64,000 nt of DNA from an uncultured Ruminococcus sp. (GTDB lineage: Bacteria > Bacillota > Clostridia > Oscillospirales > Acutalibacteraceae), in the NCBI GenBank assembly GCA_958403905.1, contig CATXZD010000006.1, positions 102,586-166,585 on the forward strand, written 5' to 3'. The position numbers and the translations under genes are program-made. The notes beneath the pieces were generated by a model, which was not told the origin of the DNA, made no database searches, and saw nothing but the letters and a program-made list of their open reading frames with translations. This document shows, piece after piece, positions 43,111 through 50,205 of this stretch (its first letter is position 1; each line of letters begins with the position of its first letter).

Positions 43111-43746
43111 ATGGCTCAGATGTACAAAATAAGAACGAAAAACAAAAACGTTTTCCTGCGTGTCGCAAAGGGTCACTTTGCAACCTCACACAGCCACACT
43201 AATTACTTTATAGATGTTACCACACAAAAGACAAGACTTTCAGAGGCAAAGGCGGTAGCAAAAGAGCTTGTTTCCTCCTACAGAACCACAACAATTGTTG
43301 ATACAATTCTCTGTGTTGACGGAACAGAGGTAATCGGCGCCTGCGTTGCCGATGAGCTGACAAAAGAGGACTTTGTCAATATGAATGCACACCAGACAAT
43401 TTACGTTGTTTCTCCGGAATATCTTGCAGGCGGCCAGCTTATGTTCCGCGACAACCTCACTCCGATGATTGCGGGCAAGCACGTTTTGATTCTTGCCGCT
43501 TCGGTTACAACAGGCAAAACTGCTCAGGCGGCTATTGACGCAGTTAAATACTATGGCGGATTGGTTGTCGGCGTTTCAGCAATTTTCGCAACTGTTCATG
43601 AGTGTGAAGGTTATCCGGTTTCATCAATTTTCGACCCGAATGACCTTGGCGATTATGAAAGCTACAATTCCCACCACTGTCCGCAATGCGAAAAAGGTGA
43701 AAAGATTGAAGCGCTTGTCAACAGCTACGGTTACTCCAAGCTTTAA
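43111..43746 (+). CDS. PyrE-like phosphoribosyltransferase-fold protein, altered PRPP loop
   Basis: The 211-residue protein has the type I phosphoribosyltransferase layout of orotate phosphoribosyltransferases, including a C-terminal HHCPQCEKGE zinc-ribbon-like knuckle seen in some PyrE proteins. The PRPP-binding loop normally has two acidic residues before TTG. Here it reads VLILAASVTTGKT, with two alanines instead. The rest of the fold, such as YFIDVTTQKTRL and GLVVGVSAIFA, is intact. It may be a non-catalytic or regulatory paralogue, or use another substrate. The ATG at 43111 follows AGGAGG; an in-frame TTG at 43081 does not. The gap 42757-43110 before it is AT-rich, and I see nothing else in it. 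Confidence 0.75.
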   Translation: MAQMYKIRTKNKNVFLRVAKGHFATSHSHTNYFIDVTTQKTRLSEAKAVAKELVSSYRTTTIVDTILCVDGTEVIGACVADELTKEDFVNMNAHQTIYVVSPEYLAGGQLMFRDNLTPMIAGKHVLILAASVTTGKTAQAAIDAVKYYGGLVVGVSAIFATVHECEGYPVSSIFDPNDLGDYESYNSHHCPQCEKGEKIEALVNSYGYSKL

Positions 43747-43766
43747 TTTTATTCGTATAATAAAAC

Positions 43767-43813
43767 AAGGCAACACGGCACATCAAAAGTGCGCAGTGTT
43801 GCCTTAATTTTTT
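43767..43813 (+). terminator. Terminator after the PyrE-like gene
   Basis: The stem AAGGCAACAC/GTGTTGCCTT encloses a smaller GGCAC/GTGC stem and is followed by AATTTTTTT. Confidence 0.88.
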
Positions 43814-43898
43814 TACTGAATTGCAACCGAGCATAAAAATTTTACAGAAATTCTTTGCCCGAATTTGGCGAATCATTACTTTGTCTTTGGTTTAACGT

Positions 43899-44777
43899 TT
43901 ACACTCCTGCAAGATATTTTTGAATTGCGGTTACATCTGTAATATCATATTTACCGTCTCTGTTTACATCTGCATTGCGAAGTGCAACTCCGCTTAAGGG
44001 TGCAATTTCAGCAAGATGTTTTTGAATACAAGTTGCATCGGAAACCTCAACATATGCGTTTTTGTCAGCGTCCCCCATAGTAAGCCCTTTAAAACGTTGA
44101 CCTGTATTTCCGCCGCCTGATGATGTTGTTGAACCTGCTTTCATAAGGAAATCGGTGGTAAAAAATGTCGTATCTCCCAGATTGGTGCTTACATAAAACT
44201 CAGCCATACCATTATTGTCGGGAGTAACAGCTGTTACGGCACCTCCGCTGACAACTATCAGCGAAGAAGAGTATTCGCCGCCAAATTCCCTTGAAAAATT
44301 ATACTCGTGAGTTGTTCCTCCAAGAGTCAGTGTACGTCTGCCGTGCGAGTTAAAATAATCTGAGTATTTTGAAAGATTCACTCTTATTTTTTGATAAGTA
44401 CCGCCCGTTTTGTTAAAATTAAGTAAAAAAACACCATTGCTGCAGCCGCTATGAAAAATATGCTCATATTCATAGCCGCCTGAACTTGGCAAATATAAGT
44501 CCTTTGCTCCGGAAAAATCAAAGCACTGTGCGCTTTTCTGACCTGTTGCATTATCAATAAATCTAATGCCTGCTTCCGGATCAACACTGTTGTCGGTTTT
44601 ATAGATTCTCACATAGTTATCGGGAATATAATCTTCTCCGACAACTTGGTATTCATAAAAAAAGTCATCGAAAGAAATTCCTGTTAAAGAATCATCTGTT
44701 ATCTGTGCACCTGTAACCGATAAAACACTGATTGCAATTAATGCGGTGCATAGTACTGCTGAAATTAATTTTTTCAT
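43899..44777 (-). CDS. Secreted dockerin protein, unknown N-terminal domain
   Basis: The 292-residue protein has a signal peptide (1-25), about 195 residues of unrecognised beta-rich sequence, a SSGGGNTG linker and a C-terminal type I dockerin (about 233-292). The dockerin has two calcium repeats: MGDADKNAYVEVSDATCIQKHLA and NADVNRDGKYDITDVTAIQKYLA. It would dock to a cohesin of the amylosome. The middle part lacks recognisable GH or CBM motifs, but it contains YEYEHIFHSGCSNGVFLLN and aromatic residues that could bind a ligand. GGAGACAAG precedes the ATG. It is a single-gene unit behind an inverted repeat. Confidence 0.85.
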   Translation of the reverse strand: MKKLISAVLCTALIAISVLSVTGAQITDDSLTGISFDDFFYEYQVVGEDYIPDNYVRIYKTDNSVDPEAGIRFIDNATGQKSAQCFDFSGAKDLYLPSSGGYEYEHIFHSGCSNGVFLLNFNKTGGTYQKIRVNLSKYSDYFNSHGRRTLTLGGTTHEYNFSREFGGEYSSSLIVVSGGAVTAVTPDNNGMAEFYVSTNLGDTTFFTTDFLMKAGSTTSSGGGNTGQRFKGLTMGDADKNAYVEVSDATCIQKHLAEIAPLSGVALRNADVNRDGKYDITDVTAIQKYLAGV

Positions 44778-44798
44778 TATTCTTGTCTCCTTTAAAAT

Positions 44799-44829
44799 AT
44801 TGTTATAATTTTAACACTATTATAACAAT
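44799..44829 (-). promoter_or_regulatory. Perfect inverted repeat upstream of a dockerin gene
   Basis: ATTGTTATAAT (44799-44809) and ATTATAACAAT (44819-44829) form an 11-base-pair perfect repeat with a nine-base gap, 22 bases upstream of the dockerin start codon. It holds TATAAT-like sequence on both strands. It could be an operator over the promoter; the regulator is unknown. Confidence 0.5.
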
Positions 44830-44908
44830 ATTTCAATTATCGGTAATTTAGATTATCATTAGACAATTCCGTATTTTTTAACAACAATTAACAATTGTTG
44901 TATCTTTA

Positions 44909-45270
44909 TTGTATCTTTTGTTTCCATTCGCTCTTGATAACGAACTCATTGATAACGTAAGAAATCCGTTCACAGGCAAAAAGAAAAAAATCCCAAAAGA
45001 CTCACCTGTTAATGAGAGGAAGCCCATTGACGACACCCAAAAGGAGCTTATTTTAAGCGTTGCACACAGAAGTCAAATAGAAGCTCTTATAATGCTCTAC
45101 TGCGGATTAAGAAAAGGCGAGGTTATCGCACTTGAATGGCCCGATATAGACTTTAAAGAGAAAATTATATCTGTTACCAAAAGTGCCGTCCGTAAAGACA
45201 GTAATCACTATAAAATCACTCCGCATACCAAAAACGGAAAGCTGTGCTATCGGCTATACTGGCAAAGCGT
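44909..45270 (+). pseudogene. Tyrosine integrase remnant
   Basis: The frame begins in the middle of a phage/ICE-type tyrosine recombinase. NPFTGKKKKIPKDSPVNERKPIDDTQ, then a segment ending MLYCGLRKGEVIALEWPDID, is the start of the catalytic domain with the first active-site arginine. The match continues to ITPHTKNGK, where it is cut, and the later His, Arg and Tyr residues are absent. The frame runs on into unrelated sequence up to 45361. Both the arm-binding N terminus and the catalytic end are missing, so it is a fossil of an integrated element. The cut end coincides with a palindromic repeat copy at 45265-45287. Confidence 0.85.
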
Positions 45271-45287
45271 CTCTCTGAGGGACACTT
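45265..45287 (+). repeat. Palindromic repeat, copy 1 (degenerate)
   Basis: AAGCGTCTCTC-T-GAGGGACACTT matches the palindrome AAGTGTCCCTC-N-GAGGGACACTT with three or so changes in the left arm. It lies at the broken end of the integrase remnant. Other copies are at 49037-49056 and 49498-49520. Confidence 0.7.
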
Positions 45288-45414
45288 ATTATTTTTCCAA
45301 TACATATTTAAGGATATTCCTATGTCAACATTTAAAACCTTTTCATAATCCATTAAAATAATAAGGATTATTTAAAGTGTCAACACTATTTTCACTTCCA
45401 ACTATAGTTTATGT

Positions 45415-45458
45415 AAAAATCATAACCACCTGTTTGATGGGTGGTTATGATCTTTTTT
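45415..45458. terminator. Terminator after the starch-binding protease
   Basis: The stem ATCATAACCACC/GGTGGTTATGAT is flanked by AAAAA on the left and TTTTTT on the right, so it can work for either strand. The protease gene stops six bases away, on the minus strand. Confidence 0.85.
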
Positions 45459-45463
45459 ATTGT

Positions 45464-48400
45464 TTAGGAAACAATGATGGTTTTTTTCGCATATATTTCA
45501 TCAGTAGCATAATATCCGGACTTTGCTTTTACTATAAGAGTATATGTTCCGGGTGTGTTAAATTGATTTGAACATCCTGTGGCACCGGAATAATCATGAA
45601 TAACATATTCCTGACCACTTGAATTTACGCATGAATACCTAAACACTTCTGAACCTGTTGCATTCTTGAGTTCAAGTTTAATTATTACCGAGTCACCTGC
45701 CTTAATTTTTCCGTCAGAAGGAGTTATATTAAATGCCTTGATTTTTAAAGAACCATCGTCAAAATATCTGGAAATCTTTCCGTTTGAATAAGTATACGTG
45801 CCGGCGTAAAATTTATAATTTTCGCCGTTCCTGCTGTCCCAATTGCCATTACTATCATTAAAACACACATTAGCATATGTTGCATCGTTTAAATGAATAG
45901 TATATTTATGTGTATACCCATTAACTTCATTAGTTTTAGTCATTTCAAATCCCGGTACATCTGTCCATTCGCCGACACCTATTTGATAATGAATATACGG
46001 TGTTGAATATCCTTTATAGTAAATGGTAACTTCGTCATCCGGCTCGTCCTTATCAACTACAGTTATAGTTTTTTCCATATAAATTGTATTTGAATCATAA
46101 GGATTTGACTTTACTCTGACAATGAGAGTATAGATTCCCGGAGTTGAAAAGTTCTCCGAACATCCGGATGCAGTGGAATAATTGTGAATAATAGTCTCCT
46201 GTCCTTTTGAATCTCTGTATGCATATTCGCACATTGCTGCACTTTCAGAATTCTCAAGTTCAACATGCATTGATACATATTCATCAGTCTTAATTATTCC
46301 GTTAGCAGGAGTTATGTCAAATGATTTAATTTTTAAAGAACCATCGTCAACATATTCTGAAATTTTTCCATTTGAAAATGTGTATGTGCCTGCTTCAAAT
46401 TTGTAGTTAGCTCCATTGTTATTGTCCCAATGGTCGTTTCCGTCATTAAAACATACAGTTGCATTTTCTGCATCTAGCTCAATTTTATACTGATGCGTAT
46501 ATCCGCTTACTTGATTGGTAGCATCCATTGCATGACCGGGAACGGACGTCCATTCTCCGTCACCAACCTGATAATGAATATACGGTGTTGAATATCCCCT
46601 GTAATATATAGTAAGTTCATCGGTTACAATAACAGTCTTTTTAGCAATCAGCAAAGATTTATCATAACTATTATGTCTTACCTTTGCAATAAGTGTATAT
46701 TTGCCTGCTTTTGTAAAACTTACTGATCCTCCCGATGCAGTAGAATAAGGATAAATTATGGTTTCCTTACCTTCTGAATCTATGTATGAATACTGAGTTT
46801 CTGCCATCCACGTCGGATTTTCAAAAGTAATTTTCATTCTTACATACTCGCCAACCTTGATTTTTCCGTCAGATGGAGTTATGTCAAAAGATTTAATCCT
46901 CAATACATTTTCTTCAGTTACAACAACAGTCCTCTCAGCAGTCAGAAGCACGGATGGATCATATGCATCATCTTTAACTCTGACAATAAGTGTATATGTA
47001 CCCGGTTCCGTAAATTTTTTAGACCACATCAATGCACTTGAATAATCATAAATTATTGTTTCTTTACCGTCAGAATCCCTGTATGCATACTGGCATCTTG
47101 TTGTGCCGGTCGAATGCTCAAGGTTAACCTTCATATTTACATTTTCACCGACTTTGACCTTTCCGTCAGATGGAGTTATGTCAAAAGATTTGATGCTTAA
47201 GTCTCTTTCGTTAATATATTCATTTATTTGTCCGTTAGAATAAGTATACGTACCTGCCTCAAATCTGTAATTGGCTCCGTTTCTGCTGTCCCAATTTCCG
47301 TGACCGTCATTAAAGCATACATTTGCGTAATTTTCTGCACCCAAATGAATAGTATATTTATGAGTATATCCTCTTATTTCATTAACTGCCGGCATGGCAT
47401 ATCCCGGAACAGATGACCAACTTCCATTGCCAACCTGATAATGTATATACGGAGTGTCATATCCCTTATAGTAAATAGTAATATTATTATCATTTGGATA
47501 TAATTTGACTGTTCTTTCACTGCCGTTAAGTGTAAACGGAACACTTGCGGACGGTCTGTAGATATCTCCTGAATTTTCATCTACTATTTCAACATTTTTG
47601 ACCGTTAAAGTATTGCCATCGGCATTTTTATCTTTAAATTTAACCGACCAATTATATTCCTTAAATTGACTTGAAGTAATATTCGGGATAACTCTGCTGA
47701 GATCAAATATCATTGTGCCGTCATTGGAATTTTGTGTACCGTCATATGAAAAATTACTGATTTCAGTTATTTCATAAGGATCTACAGTGATTTCCGTATA
47801 CTCGTCGTCTTTTTCTGCTACAACATATAAAGGCGTTTCCTGTCTTGCCGCCGAATTTAAAGTATATCTTAAATATATGTTTGAGTCAGAGTTATAAGGT
47901 TCTACATCAATTCTTGCTATCTCTTCAAAAATTGGTTTTCTTCCTGCACTGTTATCGCCGTTATCTACGCTTGATACTCTATTCAATGCATCGTATGCAA
48001 CCCATGCAAATCCGTCATTCCCGTAATCTTTACCATGAGAATTTACAACTTTGAACGCACCCATCTCATTACCTTCAACTATACCGTTTTCATTAATATC
48101 AACCCAAATGTTATCATTATATCCAACAATAGTCATTCTGTGAGGTCCTTTAGAACCGATAGCATTAATAACAATATCCTGTCCCGCAAACTCTTTATTT
48201 GCCTCAACTCTGCTGTCGTTTTCTATAGTTTTATAATTCCAGCTTCTAAAGTATGTAGAATAAGTAAGAAGCTCACCGTTACTGAGTGCTGCTTTGATAG
48301 TATTCAAATCCGAATCATTTGCACCGGTAATTGGGGTACTGCCATTTCCGTATGAAAGAAAGCTATAAGATTTTAATCTGTAATTTGAAGCCTCTTTCCA

Positions 48401-49021
48401 AATACTCTCAACAGGCGACCATGTAAGATAATCATCATCATAGGGTACCGAAGCCCATGTTGCCGCACCTATATTTTTCATTAAACCGTATATTATAATA
48501 TCTGCTGAGCCTTTATCCTCACCTCGAGCAGCAAAGTTATATGTCCATTTAGGTGAAAAAGTATTTTGCAGTGTCGTTTTTCGTCCAAGCTGTTTATTCA
48601 TTGTGTATGTAAACTGATAATAGGTTTGCGCCCATGCAGTACATGAACCAATACTTTCCTGGCTGCGTACTTCAGGAAAGTATTCACTTGTGCTATTATC
48701 AACACTGCAAGGATAAGCGTTAGTGGCTCTGAGTTTTTTATTAAACTTACCGCCATTTTTGCTTAGATAATTATAATACTCACTTGGTGACTTTAAAACT
48801 GTAGCTGAATCCTTAACTGCTGACTCCTCAAAAGTTGTGTCGCCTGTTGCTAAATCAGAATCATTTTTGACATTCTCAAAGTTAGTAATTTTACTTGTAA
48901 CCGAGTTTTGTGCATTATATTTCTCAGCTGCAAATACGGTTCCATTACTGAAAGTCACCATTGAAAGCAATGTTAATAATGACAAAAGCGCTGCAAAAAA
49001 TTTTGTTGTTTGTTTTCTCAT
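45464..49021 (-). CDS. Secreted papain-like protease with three CBM25 and four Ig-like modules
   Basis: The predicted 1185-residue extracellular protein starts at the ATG at 49021 (AGGAGG six bases upstream). A signal peptide (1-32) and a propeptide-like stretch precede a C1-family cysteine peptidase (about 105-350). QESIGSCTAWA gives the oxyanion Gln121 and nucleophile Cys127, PHRMTIVGYND gives His294, and VVNSHGKDYG gives Asn327; a DINENGIVEG calcium-like loop sits between the last two. After a beta-rich linker come CBM25 starch-binding modules at 513-605, 802-892 and 997-1088 (YYKGYxTPYIHYQ, VPGxxM, CFNDGxxxWD, ending AGTYTYSNG). Ig-like modules are at 607-703, 706-801, 895-990 and 1091-1185. 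There is no dockerin or sorting signal. All catalytic residues are present, so activity is likely. Targeting to starch is inferred from CBM25. Confidence 0.9.
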   Translation of the reverse strand: MRKQTTKFFAALLSLLTLLSMVTFSNGTVFAAEKYNAQNSVTSKITNFENVKNDSDLATGDTTFEESAVKDSATVLKSPSEYYNYLSKNGGKFNKKLRATNAYPCSVDNSTSEYFPEVRSQESIGSCTAWAQTYYQFTYTMNKQLGRKTTLQNTFSPKWTYNFAARGEDKGSADIIIYGLMKNIGAATWASVPYDDDYLTWSPVESIWKEASNYRLKSYSFLSYGNGSTPITGANDSDLNTIKAALSNGELLTYSTYFRSWNYKTIENDSRVEANKEFAGQDIVINAIGSKGPHRMTIVGYNDNIWVDINENGIVEGNEMGAFKVVNSHGKDYGNDGFAWVAYDALNRVSSVDNGDNSAGRKPIFEEIARIDVEPYNSDSNIYLRYTLNSAARQETPLYVVAEKDDEYTEITVDPYEITEISNFSYDGTQNSNDGTMIFDLSRVIPNITSSQFKEYNWSVKFKDKNADGNTLTVKNVEIVDENSGDIYRPSASVPFTLNGSERTVKLYPNDNNITIYYKGYDTPYIHYQVGNGSWSSVPGYAMPAVNEIRGYTHKYTIHLGAENYANVCFNDGHGNWDSRNGANYRFEAGTYTYSNGQINEYINERDLSIKSFDITPSDGKVKVGENVNMKVNLEHSTGTTRCQYAYRDSDGKETIIYDYSSALMWSKKFTEPGTYTLIVRVKDDAYDPSVLLTAERTVVVTEENVLRIKSFDITPSDGKIKVGEYVRMKITFENPTWMAETQYSYIDSEGKETIIYPYSTASGGSVSFTKAGKYTLIAKVRHNSYDKSLLIAKKTVIVTDELTIYYRGYSTPYIHYQVGDGEWTSVPGHAMDATNQVSGYTHQYKIELDAENATVCFNDGNDHWDNNNGANYKFEAGTYTFSNGKISEYVDDGSLKIKSFDITPANGIIKTDEYVSMHVELENSESAAMCEYAYRDSKGQETIIHNYSTASGCSENFSTPGIYTLIVRVKSNPYDSNTIYMEKTITVVDKDEPDDEVTIYYKGYSTPYIHYQIGVGEWTDVPGFEMTKTNEVNGYTHKYTIHLNDATYANVCFNDSNGNWDSRNGENYKFYAGTYTYSNGKISRYFDDGSLKIKAFNITPSDGKIKAGDSVIIKLELKNATGSEVFRYSCVNSSGQEYVIHDYSGATGCSNQFNTPGTYTLIVKAKSGYYATDEIYAKKTIIVS

Positions 49022-49036
49022 AAAATTCCTCCTGTC

Positions 49037-49056
49037 TGTCCCTCCGAGGGACACTT
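49037..49056 (-). repeat. Palindromic repeat, copy 2
   Basis: TGTCCCTC-C-GAGGGACA is a perfect eight-base-pair palindrome, extended by CTT on the right. It is just upstream of the protease ribosome site, so it lies in the 5' leader of the mRNA, where it could form a hairpin. Confidence 0.75.
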
Positions 49057-49219
49057 AAATTTCTATTTCCTTTATTATTTATAAAAAATTTTTCCACCAC
49101 TACATAGTTATCAATTATTTGTGTTGAATTCTGTACTGGAATGCAAAAATATTTTATATTAATATGTAAGAGATTGTATTAAGTAAATATTGTTTTAGCA
49201 ACAATTTCTGCAAGTATAT

Positions 49220-49456
49220 TTAAGATGCATCTTTTAAGAATTCTAAACCAAATATAATCCCTAATATTGTCCAAATCGGGAAAGGATCTTTAATAAATTT
49301 CTTAATATACATAATGTTAATATTTGATATTTGTAAAACTGAACCACAAAAATAAATGGCATTACTTGTGATTTTTAGATTACCCATATCAATAACCTCT
49401 CGATTGCTTTTCCCTCCTAGTAATTCATTAGTTGATTTGTTGTTTTGCATACTCAT
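49220..49456 (-). CDS. Small putative membrane-associated protein, unrecognised
   Basis: A 78-residue frame with a GGAG site near its ATG (49456, or 49450). Residues 24-55 (MGNLKITSNAIYFCGSVLQISNINIMYIKKF) resemble short bacterial proteins in which a strand pair is followed by a membrane segment (here PIWTILGIIFGLEFL), as in some DUF6232-like proteins. The C terminus ends directly after that segment, so it may be truncated. I cannot assign a function. It lies between two palindromic repeat copies (49037 and 49498), which suggests it travelled with them. Confidence 0.45.
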   Translation of the reverse strand: MSMQNNKSTNELLGGKSNREVIDMGNLKITSNAIYFCGSVLQISNINIMYIKKFIKDPFPIWTILGIIFGLEFLKDAS

Positions 49457-49497
49457 GTCTCCATATGTGATAATTTTTCACATATTTATTATTTTTT

Positions 49498-49520
49498 AAG
49501 TGTCCTTTGGAGGGACACTT
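49498..49520 (+). repeat. Palindromic repeat, copy 3
   Basis: AAGTGTCC-TTTGGAG-GGACACTT has perfect eight-base arms and matches copies at 45265 and 49037 in the right arm GAGGGACACTT. Confidence 0.75.
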
Positions 49521-49580
49521 GTGCTTTTTATTCAGTTACTTAGGTAAAAAAATATCTAAAATAAACTTTTAAAAAAGATA

Positions 49581-49609
49581 TTGACAAATTTTTACAATTA
49601 TTATATAAT
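49581..49609 (+). promoter_or_regulatory. Consensus promoter of a noncoding RNA
   Basis: TTGACA (49581-49586) and TATAAT (49604-49609) are 17 bases apart, a perfect sigma-A match. No reading frame of useful size follows on this strand for over 1 kb. Confidence 0.85.
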
Positions 49610-49615
49610 ATTATT

Positions 49616-49795
49616 GTGAAAATAAATAAGCCCCACAGCCCGTATGTTGCTACCAACAACAAACAGGCATGCGCCCCGAGTAAGACACCTACTCAGAACT
49701 TGTGAAGCTTGATATGCGTTTTATCATAAACGCTTATTATACTTTTGTCAAGACCTGTATTACATTGCCCGTGGTGCAGGTCTTATTTCTTTTTA
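49616..49795 (+). ncRNA. Candidate structured noncoding RNA (about 180 nt)
   Basis: Transcription from the consensus promoter would begin near 49616 and end at the terminator hairpin AAGACCTG/CAGGTCTT (49750-49784) followed by ATTTCTTTTT. Inside, several stems are visible: AATAAG pairing with CTTATT as a closing helix, CGTATG with CATGCG, GTTG-CTAC-CAAC, GAGTA-AGACACC-TACTC and GCGTTT-TATCAT-AAACGC. No start codon with a ribosome site is present. Size suits a standalone regulatory RNA. I compared it by eye with 6S, SRP, tmRNA, RNase P and common riboswitches and could not match it, so it has no family name here. Confidence 0.65.
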
Positions 49796-49819
49796 CAAGA
49801 AAATTGAATAATATAGACG

Positions 49820-50055
49820 GATTAACGTAAAGGATGCATTTCCCGCTTAGCCCGTGAATGTCATCTGTCGTCAACTCTGGATTTTACCTTGTTGCCGTTA
49901 CGCTGTGACTATCCTCCAGCTTGAACCAATTGGTTAGCCGCGTTAGTGGTGCGTCGTGAACACCTGACCAACAGCAGATACAATAAATTCGTAATATCTA
50001 TATTTGTTACAGCCGAGTGATTTAAACAGCTTTTCGGCTGCTTAAATCACTTTAC
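49820..50055. other. Structured gene-free region between the ncRNA and tRNA-Arg
   Basis: Unusually GC-balanced, non-coding sequence for this genome. It contains nested stems: TTGGT...ACCAA enclosing GGTG...CACC (about 49929-49975), CTGGA...TCCAG, and a long hairpin GTGATTTAA...TTAAATCAC (about 50016-50053) next to the tRNA. Neither strand has a frame with a ribosome site. It may be a second structured RNA, or part of a longer transcript. Strand is not determined. Confidence 0.45.
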
Positions 50056-50061
50056 TGTAGT

Positions 50062-50138
50062 TGGCGCGCCGGAAGAGACTCGAACTCCCGACCTTCTGAT
50101 TCGTAGTCAGACACTCTATCCAGCTGAGCTACCGGCGC
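50062..50138 (-). tRNA. tRNA-Arg (anticodon ACG)
   Basis: A full cloverleaf of 77 bases: acceptor GCGCCGG/CCGGCGC, D arm with AGCTCAGCTGGATAGAG, anticodon loop CTACGAA (anticodon ACG, read as inosine), T arm GGGAGTTCGAGTCTC, and an encoded CCA. It would read CGU/CGC/CGA. Confidence 0.96.
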
Positions 50139-50205
50139 ATATGCGGTTGATTTTACAACCGCAAGCAGTATTATATCACACTATAATTTAAAATGCAAGT
50201 GTTTT

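Noticed and set aside
45464..47500. Long DNA repeats within the protease gene
   Set aside because: They are duplicated CBM25 and Ig-like modules in the same frame, so domain duplication explains them.
44909..49520. A prophage or active integrative element
   Set aside because: Only one integrase fragment is present; no structural, replication or conjugation genes accompany it.
49616..49795. Identity of the ncRNA as 6S, SRP, tmRNA, RNase P or a group II intron domain
   Set aside because: The 6S rod fold, the SRP GGAAG-type tetraloop region, the tRNA-like end of tmRNA, the GAGGAAAGTC of RNase P and the domain V of introns were looked for and not found. A covariance search could still reveal a known family.
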